64,000 nucleotides of DNA from Nocardioides sp. Root1257 (GCF_001425175.1 NZ_LMDV01000012.1:153723-217722), one strand, 5' to 3'. Positions 52,457 through 61,899 are shown, numbered from the stretch's first letter. Program-made: numbers and translations. Notes: generated by a model from the sequence alone, not told the origin.

Positions 52457-52927
52457 TCAGAGCTCCTCGATGATGGTCAGGTAGTGGTCGATCTGGGCGT
52501 TGCTGAGTCGCCGGGGCGGAGCGGTCAGCAGGTCGGTCAGCTCGGGTCCGAGCACCGCTGCTGCCGCGGGGTCGGCGCGGCCGATGCCGTGCCGCTGCCG
52601 GAGCACCTGGTCGGTGAGCACGGCGAGCCGGTCGCGCAGCGCGTGGTCCGGCGTCCGGGAGGACTGGTGGGCCTCGATCAGCCCGACGTACCGGACCAGG
52701 CGCGGGTCACCGCTGTCGCGCACCGACGGACGCTCGACGTCGACCTGCCAGGAGGGCTCACCGCCGTCGAGGGCGTCGAAGACCAGCCCGAGGATGGCCG
52801 TGCAGGTCGCGACCAGGAGCGCGAGGCGCAGCGGGTCGGGGTCGGCGTCGAGCAGGGTCAGCAGCACCTCGAAGCCGACGTAGGCCACGAGCCCGCCCGC
52901 GACCCGCAGCCACCACCGGTCCCTCAT
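52457..52927 (-). CDS. Small membrane protein of the MoxR operon
   Basis: 156 residues with two N-terminal hydrophobic segments (LRVAGGLVAYVGFEVLLTLL, LALLVATCTAILGLVF) and a soluble helical tail (RLVRYVGLIEAHQSS, RLSNAQIDHYLTIIEEL). The ATG overlaps the DUF4129 stop. Function unknown. Confidence 0.6.
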   Translation of the reverse strand: MRDRWWLRVAGGLVAYVGFEVLLTLLDADPDPLRLALLVATCTAILGLVFDALDGGEPSWQVDVERPSVRDSGDPRLVRYVGLIEAHQSSRTPDHALRDRLAVLTDQVLRQRHGIGRADPAAAAVLGPELTDLLTAPPRRLSNAQIDHYLTIIEEL

Positions 52928-53658
52928 GCCGGCGCCCCGATGGTGTGGTGGATCCGGTCCAGCGCCTCGACCGCGGCGGCACGGTGGGTCTCGGTGAGCT
53001 CGTGCTCGGAGAAGCGGGCCTCGCGGTACAGCGCGGCGAGGCGGGAGACCGCCGCCGGATCCGCGTCCACGAGGTCGAGGACGCGCAGCGTGTGCTCGGA
53101 CGACGTCTCCCACGGACGGCGCTCGATCCCGGCCGCGGCCGCGGAGACCTCGAAGCGGTGCCAGCACTCCACGATGCCGTTGCGCGGTGCGCCACCCGAG
53201 AGCGCGGACCGCTGGGCGTCGACGTCGGCCAGCAGCTCACGCGCGACGGCCTCGCCCGGTGACAGCACGTCGATGTCCGCGGCGTCGACGGCCGCCTCGC
53301 GGCGACGCCGGGCACGACGTACCCGGCGGACCCTGGCCAGCCAGCGCACCAGCCACACGAGCAGCGCCACCGCGAGCACCGCGGTGGCGATGTTGATCAG
53401 CAGCGCGGCGATCCACAGGTAGCCACCACCGCCGTCGCCCCGCTCGTCCTTGACCGGCTTCGGCTGCGGCTGCGGCGCGGCCGTGGCCGTCGTCTGCTCC
53501 GTCGTGGGCCGTACGGCGCCCGGGCCGTCACCGCGCAGCACCCCGCTGGGGCCGATCGAGGCCGCCCAGGTCACCAGCAGGACGACGAGAAGGACCCCGG
53601 CCGCGACCAATGCCGCGGCCAGGGCTCCCTGCCGTGAAGCGGGTTGCCGGGCCGTCAT
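52924..53658 (-). CDS. DUF4129-domain membrane protein
   Basis: 244 residues: two transmembrane segments flank a Pro/Gln linker (PQPQPKPVKDERG), then the C-terminal DUF4129 helical region (RRPWETSSEHTLRVLDLVDADPAAVSRLAALYREARFSE). Operon promoter gene for the MoxR cluster; DUF4129 partners often include a transglutaminase, which is missing here. The ATG is used instead of an upstream TTG. Confidence 0.8.
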   Translation of the reverse strand: MTARQPASRQGALAAALVAAGVLLVVLLVTWAASIGPSGVLRGDGPGAVRPTTEQTTATAAPQPQPKPVKDERGDGGGGYLWIAALLINIATAVLAVALLVWLVRWLARVRRVRRARRRREAAVDAADIDVLSPGEAVARELLADVDAQRSALSGGAPRNGIVECWHRFEVSAAAAGIERRPWETSSEHTLRVLDLVDADPAAVSRLAALYREARFSEHELTETHRAAAVEALDRIHHTIGAPA

Positions 53659-53677
53659 GCCCGGCAACCTACCCGGG

Positions 53678-54556
53678 TCAGAGGATGGGCGAGAACGGCT
53701 CCGTGCCGTTGACCAGCTGCAGACCGGAGATGCCGGAGTGCTGCTGGGCGAACGCGAGCTCCTTGCTCAGGTCGCCGATGTTGTTCGACAGCGGCAGCGG
53801 GGCCAGGCCGAGCGTCGAGAGGACGCCGATCGCCTTGCCGTCGGCCGAGACGAACGCCGAGCCGGAGTCGCCGGGGATGCCGGGGCCCACGGTGTAGAGC
53901 GGGTGCGACCAACCGCCGTCCGCCGCGTCGTCACCGAGGCTGATGCCGGTGTGCGGGGAGAGCACGGAGATGCCGGCGCGGAGGCTGGAGTTGCCGTAGG
54001 TGTAGACCCGGTCGCCGGCGGCGGTGCCGTCGGTGTCGATGCCGGTCGGGCCACCCCAGAACGGGATCGAGGGGTTCACCTTGCCGACGTCCGCAGCGCT
54101 GACCTTCACCAGGGCGAGGTCGTTGTAGGCGCAGGTGTTGGCGTCGGTGGTGCCGAGCTGCTTCTCGGTCAGCCAGGACGAGTACACGAGCGTGCCCGAG
54201 CCGACCTGGGTGCCCTCGTCGACCAGGCTGCCACCCTCGTTGAAGGTGACCGGCGTGCCGAGCGGCAGCGAGTCGACGTTGCAGCCGTTCGTGTCGGTGG
54301 CCTCGCCGGTGCCCGCACAGTGGGCGGCGTAGCCGACGTACACGTTGCCGGCGCCGTCGGTGTAGACGAAGTTGGCGGTGCACTGGGCACCCTCCGTGTA
54401 CATCATCGTGCCGGGGTGGATCTCGGCCGTGTCGGCAGGCGCCCAGGTGGGCGCGCTGTCGGCGCGCGACGGCGTGAGCGTCAGCAGCGCGGCGGTCAGG
54501 ATCGTGATCGTGACGGCCGCGAACACGGCGGCCAGCTGGGAACGAGTGAGGCTCAT
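53678..54556 (-). CDS. Secreted trypsin-like serine protease
   Basis: 292 residues. Signal peptide (AAVFAAVTITILTAALLTL, SRADSA), then a chymotrypsin-fold domain with catalytic H79 (YAAHC), D146 (NDLALV) and S231 (GIPGDSGSAF). Cysteines C59/C80 and C92/C142 suggest two disulfides. The acidic, threonine-rich surface is common in secreted actinobacterial proteases. Alone between the DUF4129 and moeZ genes. Confidence 0.88.
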   Translation of the reverse strand: MSLTRSQLAAVFAAVTITILTAALLTLTPSRADSAPTWAPADTAEIHPGTMMYTEGAQCTANFVYTDGAGNVYVGYAAHCAGTGEATDTNGCNVDSLPLGTPVTFNEGGSLVDEGTQVGSGTLVYSSWLTEKQLGTTDANTCAYNDLALVKVSAADVGKVNPSIPFWGGPTGIDTDGTAAGDRVYTYGNSSLRAGISVLSPHTGISLGDDAADGGWSHPLYTVGPGIPGDSGSAFVSADGKAIGVLSTLGLAPLPLSNNIGDLSKELAFAQQHSGISGLQLVNGTEPFSPIL

Positions 54557-54571
54557 GCCCGGGTCAACGAC

Positions 54572-54615
54572 GACGCTCCCGGCCGGTTACGCGTGGGTAA
54601 CAGACCGGGAGCGTC
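54572..54615. terminator. Terminator-like hairpin after moeZ
   Basis: GACGCTCCCGG / CCGGGAGCGTC, 11 perfect pairs, extended by TCAAC/GTTGA, loop of 22 bases. It begins 12 bases past the moeZ stop and should end that transcript. Confidence 0.6.
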
Positions 54616-54626
54616 GGTTGAAGCAT

Positions 54627-55826
54627 CTAGTACGTCGGCTGCGAGGGGTCGATCTGGTTGACCCAGGCGACCACGCCGCCGCCGACGTGGACGGCGTCGG
54701 CGTACCCGGCGCCCTTCACGATCGCGAGCGTCTCCGCCGAGCGGACCCCCGACTTGCAGTGCATGACGATCTGCTTGTCGGCGGGCAGCTTCTCGAGGGC
54801 CGAGCCGTTGAGGAAGTCGCCCTTCGGGATCAGCACCGAGCCGGGGATCTTGTTGATCTCGTACTCGTTCGGCTCGCGCACGTCGACCAGGACGAAGTCG
54901 CGGGTGCCCTCGGCGCGCTCCTTGAGCATGTGCTCGAGGGTCGTCACCGAGATCGTCGAGCCGGCGGCCGCCTCGGCGGCGTCGTCGGAGATCGCGCCGC
55001 AGAAGGCGTCGTAGTCGATGAGGCCGGTGACCGTCGGGTGCTCGCCGCAGAGCGCGCAGTTCGGGTCCTTGCGGACCTTCAGCTTGCGGTACTCCATCTC
55101 GAGGGCGTCGTAGATCATCAGCTTGCCGACCAGCGGCTCGCCGATGCCGGTGAGCAGCTTGATGGCCTCGTTGACCTGGATCGACCCGATCGACGCGCAC
55201 AGCACGCCGAGCACGCCGCCCTCGGCGCAGCTCGGGACCATGCCCGGCGGCGGGGGCTCCGGGTAGAGGCAGCGGTAGCACGGCGCGTCGTCGGAGAGGG
55301 TGGGCGCGAAGACCGAGGCCTGGCCGTCGAAGCGGTAGATGGAGCCCCAGACGTACGGGATGCCCAGGAAGTACGCCGCGTCGTTGACCATGTAGCGCGT
55401 CGCGAAGTTGTCGGTGCCGTCGACGATGAGGTCGTAGCCCCGGAAGATCTCCATGACGTTGTCGTTGTCGAGACGGGTCTCGTGGACGATCACGTTGACG
55501 TAGGGGTTGGTCTCGGCGATCGACTCCTTGGCCGACACCGCCTTCGACTTCCCGATGTCGGACTGGCCGTGGATGATCTGGCGCTGCAGGTTGGACTCGT
55601 CGACCTCGTCGAACTCCGCGATGCCGAGCGTGTGGACGCCGGCCGCCGCGAGGTAGAGCAGGGCCGGGCTGCCGAGACCGCCGGCGCCGATGACCAGCAC
55701 CTTGGCGTTCTTGAGGCGCTTCTGACCGGTCATCCCGACGTCGGGGATGATCAGGTGGCGGCTGTAGCGACGCACCTCGTCGATGGTCAGCTCGTCCGCG
55801 GGCTCCACGAGCGCGGGAAAGGACAC
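54627..55826 (-). CDS. moeZ: MoeZ: adenylyltransferase/sulfurtransferase for sulfur carriers
   Basis: 399 residues joining an E1-like ThiF/MoeB domain and a C-terminal rhodanese. The adenylation site GAGGLGSPALLYLA and RQIIHGQSDIGK are clear; zinc cysteines CYRC and CALCG are present; the rhodanese cysteine is C357 (MHCKSGVRSAE). It adenylates and thiolates sulfur carriers for molybdopterin, thiamin and amino acid synthesis, which suits the molybdenum hydroxylase in this window. M. tuberculosis Rv3206c occupies the same place. Confidence 0.94.
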   Translation of the reverse strand: MSFPALVEPADELTIDEVRRYSRHLIIPDVGMTGQKRLKNAKVLVIGAGGLGSPALLYLAAAGVHTLGIAEFDEVDESNLQRQIIHGQSDIGKSKAVSAKESIAETNPYVNVIVHETRLDNDNVMEIFRGYDLIVDGTDNFATRYMVNDAAYFLGIPYVWGSIYRFDGQASVFAPTLSDDAPCYRCLYPEPPPPGMVPSCAEGGVLGVLCASIGSIQVNEAIKLLTGIGEPLVGKLMIYDALEMEYRKLKVRKDPNCALCGEHPTVTGLIDYDAFCGAISDDAAEAAAGSTISVTTLEHMLKERAEGTRDFVLVDVREPNEYEINKIPGSVLIPKGDFLNGSALEKLPADKQIVMHCKSGVRSAETLAIVKGAGYADAVHVGGGVVAWVNQIDPSQPTY

Positions 55827-55956
55827 GGCGTACTCCTTGATCGATCGGTTGCCGGACCAACAACCTCCGGTCCTGCCATGTTCCCCGCCGGGACGCGGCG
55901 CGGATCGCCGCGTCCCGTCATCCGGACGCTGGTGACTGCCCGGTAGTGTTCGGCGG

Positions 55957-56592
55957 GTGACGGCAGAGCAGTACGACGCACCGGCGCGACCCCGCGGCGG
56001 CCGGATGCCCCGGCGGGAGCGACGCGCCCAGCTGATGGAGTCCGCCCTCGAGGTGTTCGTGGCCCAGGGCTACCACGCGGCAGCGATGGACGACATCGCC
56101 GAGCGCGCGGGTGTCTCCAAGCCCGTGCTCTACCAGCACTTCCCCGGCAAGCTCGACCTCTACCTCGCGCTGCTGGACCGCTCGTGCGACACGATCATCG
56201 ACAACACCCGCCACGCGCTCTCCTCGACGCACGACAACAAGCAGCGGGTCGCGGCGACGATGGACGTCTTCTTCGAGTACGTCTCGAGCGAGACCGGCGC
56301 GTTCCGCCTGGTCTTCGAGTCCGACCTGACCAACGAGCCCGCCGTCCGCGAGCACGTGGACCGGGTGACGACGGAGTGCGCCGCGATGATCGCCCACGTC
56401 ATCCACGACGACACGGGCCTGCCCGACGACGCCTCCCGCCTGCTGGCCGTCTCCCTGGTGGGAATGGCCCAGGTGAGCGCGCGGTTCTGGCTCGCGGAGC
56501 ACGGTGACATCCCCCGCCCGGACGCAGCTGCGCTGGTCGCCGGGCTGGCCTGGCGGGGCATCCGCGGATACCCGCTCACCGACGACCACTGA
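55957..56592 (+). CDS. TetR-family regulator (FasR-position homologue)
   Basis: 211 residues with MPRRERRAQLMESALEVFVAQGYHA and SKPVLYQHFPGKLDLYL as the DNA-binding segment. In mycobacteria the gene at this place (Rv3208, FasR) activates fatty acid synthase genes; identity here is positional inference. Followed by DUF3107 as in Rv3208A. Confidence 0.85.
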   Translation: MTAEQYDAPARPRGGRMPRRERRAQLMESALEVFVAQGYHAAAMDDIAERAGVSKPVLYQHFPGKLDLYLALLDRSCDTIIDNTRHALSSTHDNKQRVAATMDVFFEYVSSETGAFRLVFESDLTNEPAVREHVDRVTTECAAMIAHVIHDDTGLPDDASRLLAVSLVGMAQVSARFWLAEHGDIPRPDAAALVAGLAWRGIRGYPLTDDH

Positions 56593-56649
56593 CCAACCCC
56601 TCGCAGCACCCCGCACCACCCCCGAGCAGGATCGATGAAGGAGGACCTC

Positions 56650-56871
56650 GTGGAGGTCAAGATCGGCGTCCAGAACGCCGCCCGTGAGCTGACGATCGAG
56701 GTCGACGAGACCGCCGAGGCCGTCGAGAAGCTCGTCGCCGACGCCGTCTCCGGCGACGGCGTGCTCAACCTCAAGGACGCCAAGGGTCGGCGCCTGATCG
56801 TCCCCGTCGCCAAGCTGGCGTACGTCGAGCTGGGTCACGGCGTCGCGGGCCAGGTCGGCTTCCGCTCGTAG
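56650..56871 (+). CDS. DUF3107-family protein
   Basis: 73 residues: VEVKIGVQNAARELTIEV, GRRLIVPVAKLAYVELG, the complete DUF3107 pattern (Rv3208A-like). GTG is the start because AAGGAGG lies five bases before it; the upstream ATG has none. Function unknown. Confidence 0.88.
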   Translation: MEVKIGVQNAARELTIEVDETAEAVEKLVADAVSGDGVLNLKDAKGRRLIVPVAKLAYVELGHGVAGQVGFRS

Positions 56872-56904
56872 CGCTCCGACCACGACCAGGAGCATGATCC
56901 AGGG

Positions 56905-57183
56905 ATGATCTCCGCCCTGCTGTGGGCCGTGATCGGCGGCACCGTGATCGGCCTGCTCGGCAAGCTGGTCGCGCCGGGCGACCGCGACGACGTGCCGCTG
57001 TGGCTGACGATCCTGTGCGGCATCGGCGGCTGCCTCGTCGGCGACTACCTCTACGGCCTGTTCTTCAACCCGCAGACCCTCGGGGTCGACTGGTGGCGCC
57101 ACGGCTGGCAGGTCGTCGCCGCTGCGGTGCTGGTGACGATCGCAGCGACGCTCACGGGGCGTCGGGGACGCGTGTCCCGCTAG
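56905..57183 (+). CDS. GlsB/YeaQ/YmgE-family small membrane protein
   Basis: 92 residues, three hydrophobic segments with the glycine-rich GGTVIGLLGKLVAPG and GIGGCLVGDYL pattern of the transglycosylase-associated/YeaQ group, usually a stress-induced membrane protein. Its stop overlaps the ferritin-like gene by four bases. Confidence 0.8.
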   Translation: MISALLWAVIGGTVIGLLGKLVAPGDRDDVPLWLTILCGIGGCLVGDYLYGLFFNPQTLGVDWWRHGWQVVAAAVLVTIAATLTGRRGRVSR

Positions 57184-57881
57184 CTGTCGAGGCCGAGCTC
57201 GGCCATCCGCTCGGCGTGCCGCTCGGTGATCCGGGCGAACATCCGGCCGAGCGCGGCCAGGTCGAGACCGGGCCGGTCGATGCCTCCGGCCAGCAGCGCG
57301 GTCAACGCATCGCGGTCGGCGGCGACCCGCTGCGCCTGGGTGAGCGCCTCGCCCATCAGCCGGCGGCCCCACAGCGCCAGCCGGCCGCCGAGCCGCGGGT
57401 CCGCGGCGATCGCGGCGCGCACCCGGCCGACGACGAACTCCGAGTGACCGGTGTCCTCGAGCGAGGCCACGATCAGGTCGCGGGTGTCGGCGTCGAGGTA
57501 GGCCGCGATCTCGCGGTAGAAGTCGTTGGCCATCCCGTCGCCGACGTACGCCTTGATCAGGCCCTCGTACCAGTCGGCGGGCGCGGTGTGCTCGTGGAAC
57601 TTGTCGATCGGCCTGCGGAACGGCGCCATCGCCTGGAACGGGTCGGCGCCCAGCTCGGCGAGCCGCTCGCGCAGCCGCGCGACGTGGCCGAACTCCGCCG
57701 ACGCCATCGAGGCGATCGCGACCTTGTCCTCCAGCGTCGGCGCCAGCTTGGCGTCCTCCGCGAGGCGCTCGAAGGCCGAGATCTCGCCGTACGCGATCGC
57801 GGCGAGCAGGTCGATGACGGCCTCGCGGTACTGCGGGTCCTGGAACGCGACCGGGGTGTCGTCCGGCGTCGATGGGGGCAC
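57180..57881 (-). CDS. Ferritin-like fold protein (Rv3210c-like)
   Basis: 233 residues, all-helical, with IAYGEISAFERLAEDAKLAP, SAEFGHVARLRERL and DWYEGLIKAYVGD carrying spaced Glu/His pairs expected of a di-iron four-helix bundle; annotated as MiaE-like in some genomes. The GTG start is six bases behind TAGGGT. Divergent from the DEAD-box gene. Confidence 0.8.
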   Translation of the reverse strand: MPPSTPDDTPVAFQDPQYREAVIDLLAAIAYGEISAFERLAEDAKLAPTLEDKVAIASMASAEFGHVARLRERLAELGADPFQAMAPFRRPIDKFHEHTAPADWYEGLIKAYVGDGMANDFYREIAAYLDADTRDLIVASLEDTGHSEFVVGRVRAAIAADPRLGGRLALWGRRLMGEALTQAQRVAADRDALTALLAGGIDRPGLDLAALGRMFARITERHAERMAELGLDS

Positions 57882-57913
57882 GTGCGCACCCTACAGATAC
57901 AGTGGACGTGACC

Positions 57914-57947
57914 GAGGTCGCTCAGCTGTTCGTTCGGCCGCGACCTC
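57914..57947. promoter_or_regulatory. Hairpin in the DEAD-box gene 5' region
   Basis: GAGGTCGC / GCGACCTC perfect eight-base arms with an 18-base loop, in the 166-base leader of the helicase gene. Long structured leaders are usual for cold-induced DEAD-box genes. Confidence 0.35.
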
Positions 57948-58047
57948 CCGCATGTGCGCGGCAGACCTGCCCGTCGTCTGTGACGGAGTCCGCCGCACCC
58001 GACATTCACTCGGTTGATACCCGGCTGACTCACGAAAGCAGAAGACA

Positions 58048-59535
58048 CTGACCACGTTCCGAGAGCTCGGGGTGCTCCCCGAGATTTGCGATGCGCTCGA
58101 CCGCCACGGCATCACGACCCCGTTCGCCATCCAGGAGATGACCCTCTCCGTCGCCCTGATGGGCACCGACCTGATCGGCCAGGCCCGCACCGGCACCGGC
58201 AAGACCCTCGCGTTCGGCATCCCCGTGCTGCAGCGCAGCGTCTCCCCGACCGACCCGGCGTACGCCGACATGCCCCAGGGCAAGCCGCAGGCGCTGATCG
58301 TCGCCCCGACCCGCGAGCTCGCGCTCCAGGTCTCCAGCGACCTCTCCATCGCCAGCGCCGACACCGGCCTGCGGGTCCTCACCGTGTACGGCGGGGTCGG
58401 CTACGACACCCAGCTCGACGTGCTCGAGTCCGGCGTCGACATCGTCGTCGGCACCCCCGGACGCCTGATCGACCTCGCGAACCGCCGCGCCCTCGACCTC
58501 TCGCACGTGCACGCGCTCGTGCTCGACGAGGCCGACGAGATGCTGGACCTGGGCTTCCTGCCCGACGTCGAGCGGATCCTGCGGATGACCCCCGAGACCC
58601 GCCAGACGATGCTGTTCTCGGCCACCATGCCGTCGGCGATCGTCTCGCTCGCCCGCATGCACATGCGGCACCCGATGAACATCCGCGCCGAGTCGTCGTA
58701 CGACACCTCGATGGTGCCGGCGACCGCCCAGTTCATCTACCAGGCCCACGACCTCGACAAGCCGGAGATCATCGGCCGCATCTTGCAGGCCGAGGACGCC
58801 GAGAAGATCATCGTCTTCACCCGCACCAAGCGGCAGTCGCAGCGGGTGGCCGACGACCTCGTCGAGCGCGGCTTCAGCGCCAGCCCCCTGCACGGCGACA
58901 TGGCCCAGGTGGCGCGCGAGAAGGCGCTGACGAAGTTCCGCGAGGACAAGATCCGGGTGCTCGTGGCGACCGACGTCGCCGCTCGCGGCATCGACGTGCG
59001 CGGCGTGTCCCACGTCATCAACTACACCTGCCCCGAGGACGACAAGACCTACGTCCACCGGATCGGCCGCACCGGCCGCGCCGGCGCCTCCGGCATCGCG
59101 ATCACGTTCGTCGACTGGGCGGACCTGCACCGCTGGAAGATGATCAACAAGACGCTGGACCTGCCGTTCGACGAGCCGCAGGAGACCTACTCCACGTCCG
59201 AGCACCTCTTCCACGACCAGGGCATCCCGCCCGGCACCAAGGGCCGCATCGTCGACCCGGCGCCCGTGGAGCGCAAGCCGCGCGAGGACCGGGGCGGCGA
59301 CCGCGGCGGCAACCGGGGCGAGCGCTCCGGCGACCGTCCCGCGCGCAACCGCAACCGCAGCCGGACCCGGACCCGCTCCGGCGAGGCAGCCACCACCGAC
59401 GCGCCGGCCGCGGCCGCGGCCGCGAGCACCGAGGGCGGCGACGCTCCCGCTGGTGCGAGCCGCAACCGCAACCGCAACCGTCGGCGCCGCTCCGGCGGCT
59501 CGGGTGGCGGCGACCAGGCTCCCGCCGCGGAGTGA
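58048..59535 (+). CDS. DEAD-box RNA helicase with basic RGG-like tail
   Basis: 495 residues (RhlE/CsdA type). Q motif F4 to Q29, Walker A ARTGTGKT (46-53), DEAD box LVLDEADEML, FSATMPS, and HRIGRTGRAG; then a low-complexity Arg/Asn/Gly tail (GGDRGGNRGERSGDRP, RNRNRSRTRTR). The frame has no ATG, GTG or TTG that keeps the family N-terminus FRELGVLPEICDAL: only CTG at 58048 does, with AGAAG just upstream; the next start, GTG 58072, drops the conserved FxxLG. Position matches Rv3211. Confidence 0.88.
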   Translation: MTTFRELGVLPEICDALDRHGITTPFAIQEMTLSVALMGTDLIGQARTGTGKTLAFGIPVLQRSVSPTDPAYADMPQGKPQALIVAPTRELALQVSSDLSIASADTGLRVLTVYGGVGYDTQLDVLESGVDIVVGTPGRLIDLANRRALDLSHVHALVLDEADEMLDLGFLPDVERILRMTPETRQTMLFSATMPSAIVSLARMHMRHPMNIRAESSYDTSMVPATAQFIYQAHDLDKPEIIGRILQAEDAEKIIVFTRTKRQSQRVADDLVERGFSASPLHGDMAQVAREKALTKFREDKIRVLVATDVAARGIDVRGVSHVINYTCPEDDKTYVHRIGRTGRAGASGIAITFVDWADLHRWKMINKTLDLPFDEPQETYSTSEHLFHDQGIPPGTKGRIVDPAPVERKPREDRGGDRGGNRGERSGDRPARNRNRSRTRTRSGEAATTDAPAAAAAASTEGGDAPAGASRNRNRNRRRRSGGSGGGDQAPAAE

Positions 59536-59539
59536 TCCG

Positions 59540-60253
59540 CTAGGCGGTCACGACGACGGAGCCCCCGACCGGCGCGAAGTTCCACAGCGCGATCGCGTCG
59601 GGGGTCTTCTGCCGGATGCAGCCGTGCGACCGCGGGGTGCCGAGCTGCGCCTTGGTCTGCAGCGGCGTGCCGTCCTTGGTCGGGATCGTGTGGAAGCCGA
59701 TCGCGGCCCCGCTCGGCCCCTTCGTGAAGCGCACGAAGTACTCCATCACCCCGGAGTCGTCGACGCCGACCGCCCACCGGGACTTGCTGTAGACCTCGTA
59801 GCTGCCGGGCTCGAGGTTGTCGAGCAGGCTGCCCGAGACCAGGTAGGTACGGCGTACGCCGGTGTCGGCGTCGACCAGCCACACCCGCTGCCGGCTCTGG
59901 CTGAAGACGACCCGCTTGCCGGTCCCCGAGTCGGCCGGGAGCGCGGTGTCGAGGGCGGGGTCGCTCGCCGACTCGGTGCTGTCCGCGGACGCGGTCGAGC
60001 CTGACGGCGTCGGCGAGGTCGGGGTCGGGGTCGAGGTCGAGGTCGACGGCTTCGCCGCGGCGCCGACGTCGGCGGCGGCCTGGTTGGCGTGCGGCTGCTG
60101 CTGCGCCTGGGCGTCGTCGCCGGAGAACGGCAGCGCGCCGAACGAGCCGAGCACCGCGATCGCCGTGACCGCGAGCGAGACGCCCAGCGCACTGAGCCGG
60201 CCGTAGCGGGGCCGGATCGGCGTTGCGCGGTGGGCGCCGCGGAGCTCGGTCAC
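59540..60253 (-). CDS. Membrane-anchored L,D-transpeptidase
   Basis: 237 residues: one N-terminal transmembrane helix (SALGVSLAVTAIAVLGSFGAL), a Ser/Thr/Pro-rich stalk and a YkuD domain with catalytic C212 in SHGCIRQ. It makes 3-3 crosslinks in peptidoglycan. GTG start overlaps the parA stop. Confidence 0.88.
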   Translation of the reverse strand: MTELRGAHRATPIRPRYGRLSALGVSLAVTAIAVLGSFGALPFSGDDAQAQQQPHANQAAADVGAAAKPSTSTSTPTPTSPTPSGSTASADSTESASDPALDTALPADSGTGKRVVFSQSRQRVWLVDADTGVRRTYLVSGSLLDNLEPGSYEVYSKSRWAVGVDDSGVMEYFVRFTKGPSGAAIGFHTIPTKDGTPLQTKAQLGTPRSHGCIRQKTPDAIALWNFAPVGGSVVVTA

Positions 60254-61059
60254 GACACTCGTCCCGTCTTCTTCTTCTTGACCTTCGGGCGCTTGGCGCG
60301 GGCGACCAGGGCCTCCGTCGCCTCCCGGTAGGCACGGGCGCCCTTGCTGCTGCGGTTCGTGGCGAGGATCGAGCGGCCGGCGGCGGGCGCCTCGGCGAAC
60401 TTGATCGTCTTCGGGATCGGCGGCTCGATCACGTCGAGGTCGTAGGTGTCCGAGATCGTCTCGAGCACGGTGCGCGCGTGGTTGGTGCGCCCGTCGTACA
60501 ACGTCGGCAGCACGCCCCAGACCTCGAGCTTGCGGTTGGTGAAGCGGCGTACGTCGTGGACGGTGTCGAGCAGCTGGCCGACGCCGCGGTGCGACAGCGT
60601 CTCGCACTGGAGCGGGATCAGCACGCCGTCGGCGGCGGTGAGCGCGGCGACCGTCATCACGCCGAGCGACGGCGGACAGTCGAGCAGCACCCAGTCGTAC
60701 TCGGTGCCGTCCTCGGCCAGGGTCTCGACCATCGACTTCACGACGTGCTCACGGCCGGTGCGGGTCAGCAGCTCGGCCTCCGCGCGCGCCAGCTCGATCG
60801 TCGCCGGGAGCAGGTCGACACCGTCGTCGGTGGCGATGATGACCTCGCTCGGGTCGACGCCCTTGGTGAGCACGTGGTGCACGGACAGCTCGAGGTCCTC
60901 GGGATCGATGCCCAGGGAGAAGGTCAGGCACGCCTGCGCATCGAGGTCGACCAGCAGCACGGAGTACCCGAGCTCGGCCAGTGCGGCGCCGACCGAGGCG
61001 ACGGTCGTGGTCTTGGCGACGCCGCCCTTCTGGTTGGCGATCGCGAGCGTGGTGGTCAT
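60250..61059 (-). CDS. ParA-family ATPase
   Basis: 269 residues with the deviant Walker A KGGVAKTTT (K11, K16), VDLDAQACLTFSLG and LLDCPPSLGVMTVAAL, plus a lysine-rich C-terminus (KRPKVKKKKTG). Rv3213c-like; a chromosomally encoded Soj/ParA whose cargo is unknown, since no ParB is adjacent. Coupled to the L,D-transpeptidase gene. Confidence 0.92.
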   Translation of the reverse strand: MTTTLAIANQKGGVAKTTTVASVGAALAELGYSVLLVDLDAQACLTFSLGIDPEDLELSVHHVLTKGVDPSEVIIATDDGVDLLPATIELARAEAELLTRTGREHVVKSMVETLAEDGTEYDWVLLDCPPSLGVMTVAALTAADGVLIPLQCETLSHRGVGQLLDTVHDVRRFTNRKLEVWGVLPTLYDGRTNHARTVLETISDTYDLDVIEPPIPKTIKFAEAPAAGRSILATNRSSKGARAYREATEALVARAKRPKVKKKKTGRVS

Positions 61060-61137
61060 CGGTGACCATCATGCCGGACCGGTGCGCGCAGATCCCGCAG
61101 GCACCTGCTTGGGCTGACACCTGATTTACTCGGGCAC

Positions 61138-61899
61138 ATGTCGAAGACTGCTCTCGTGACCGGACCCACGGCAGGGATCGGCCGGTCCTTCGCCCACCAG
61201 CTCGCCGCCCAGGGCTACGACCTCGTGCTGGTCGCCCGCGACCGGGCCCGGCTCGAGGCCGAGGCGGCCGAGCTGACCGCGTCGTGCGGCGTCGGCGTCG
61301 AGGTGCTGCCGGCCGACCTCGTGGACCGCGAGGAGCTCGCTGCGGTCGAGGCCCGGCTCGCCGACCGGGACCGCCCGGTCGACCTGCTGGTCAACAACGC
61401 GGGCTTCGGGCTGAAGCAGCGCTTCCTCGACAACTCCGTCGATGCCGAGCAGGCGATGCTCGAGGTGCTGGTCACCGCGGTGATGCGGCTCAGCCACGCG
61501 GCGCTCGGGCCGATGACCGAGCGCGGCCAGGGCGGCATCATCAACGTCTCGAGCGTGGCGTCGTTCCTGCCCCGCGGCAGCTACAGCGCCGCGAAGGCGT
61601 GGGTGAACTCCTTCTCGGAGTGGGCGGCGTACGAGTACCGCGACCAGGGCGTGACGATCACGTGCCTGTGCCCCGGGTTCACCAAGACCGAGTTCCACGA
61701 GCGGATGGACGTCTCGCGCGGCTCGGCACCCGACTTCCTGTGGCTCGACGCCGACGAGCTGGTGGCCGACGCGCTCGCCGACCACGCCAAGGGCAAGGTG
61801 TTCTCGATCCCCGGGGCTCAGTACAAGGTGATCACGCGCGCGGCGCGGATGGTCCCCACCCCGCTGCTCAAGCGCTTCCAGTCCCTGGGCCGGAAGTAG
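61138..61899 (+). CDS. SDR-family oxidoreductase
   Basis: 253 residues. TGPTAGIG cofactor motif (residues 8-15), VNNAGFG, NVSSVAS and YSAAK are standard; the long C-terminal tail LKRFQSLGRK places it among the DltE-like SDRs. Leaderless-type promoter TTTACT seven bases before the ATG. Its stop lies in the first copy of a 15-bp tandem repeat. Confidence 0.88.
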   Translation: MSKTALVTGPTAGIGRSFAHQLAAQGYDLVLVARDRARLEAEAAELTASCGVGVEVLPADLVDREELAAVEARLADRDRPVDLLVNNAGFGLKQRFLDNSVDAEQAMLEVLVTAVMRLSHAALGPMTERGQGGIINVSSVASFLPRGSYSAAKAWVNSFSEWAAYEYRDQGVTITCLCPGFTKTEFHERMDVSRGSAPDFLWLDADELVADALADHAKGKVFSIPGAQYKVITRAARMVPTPLLKRFQSLGRK

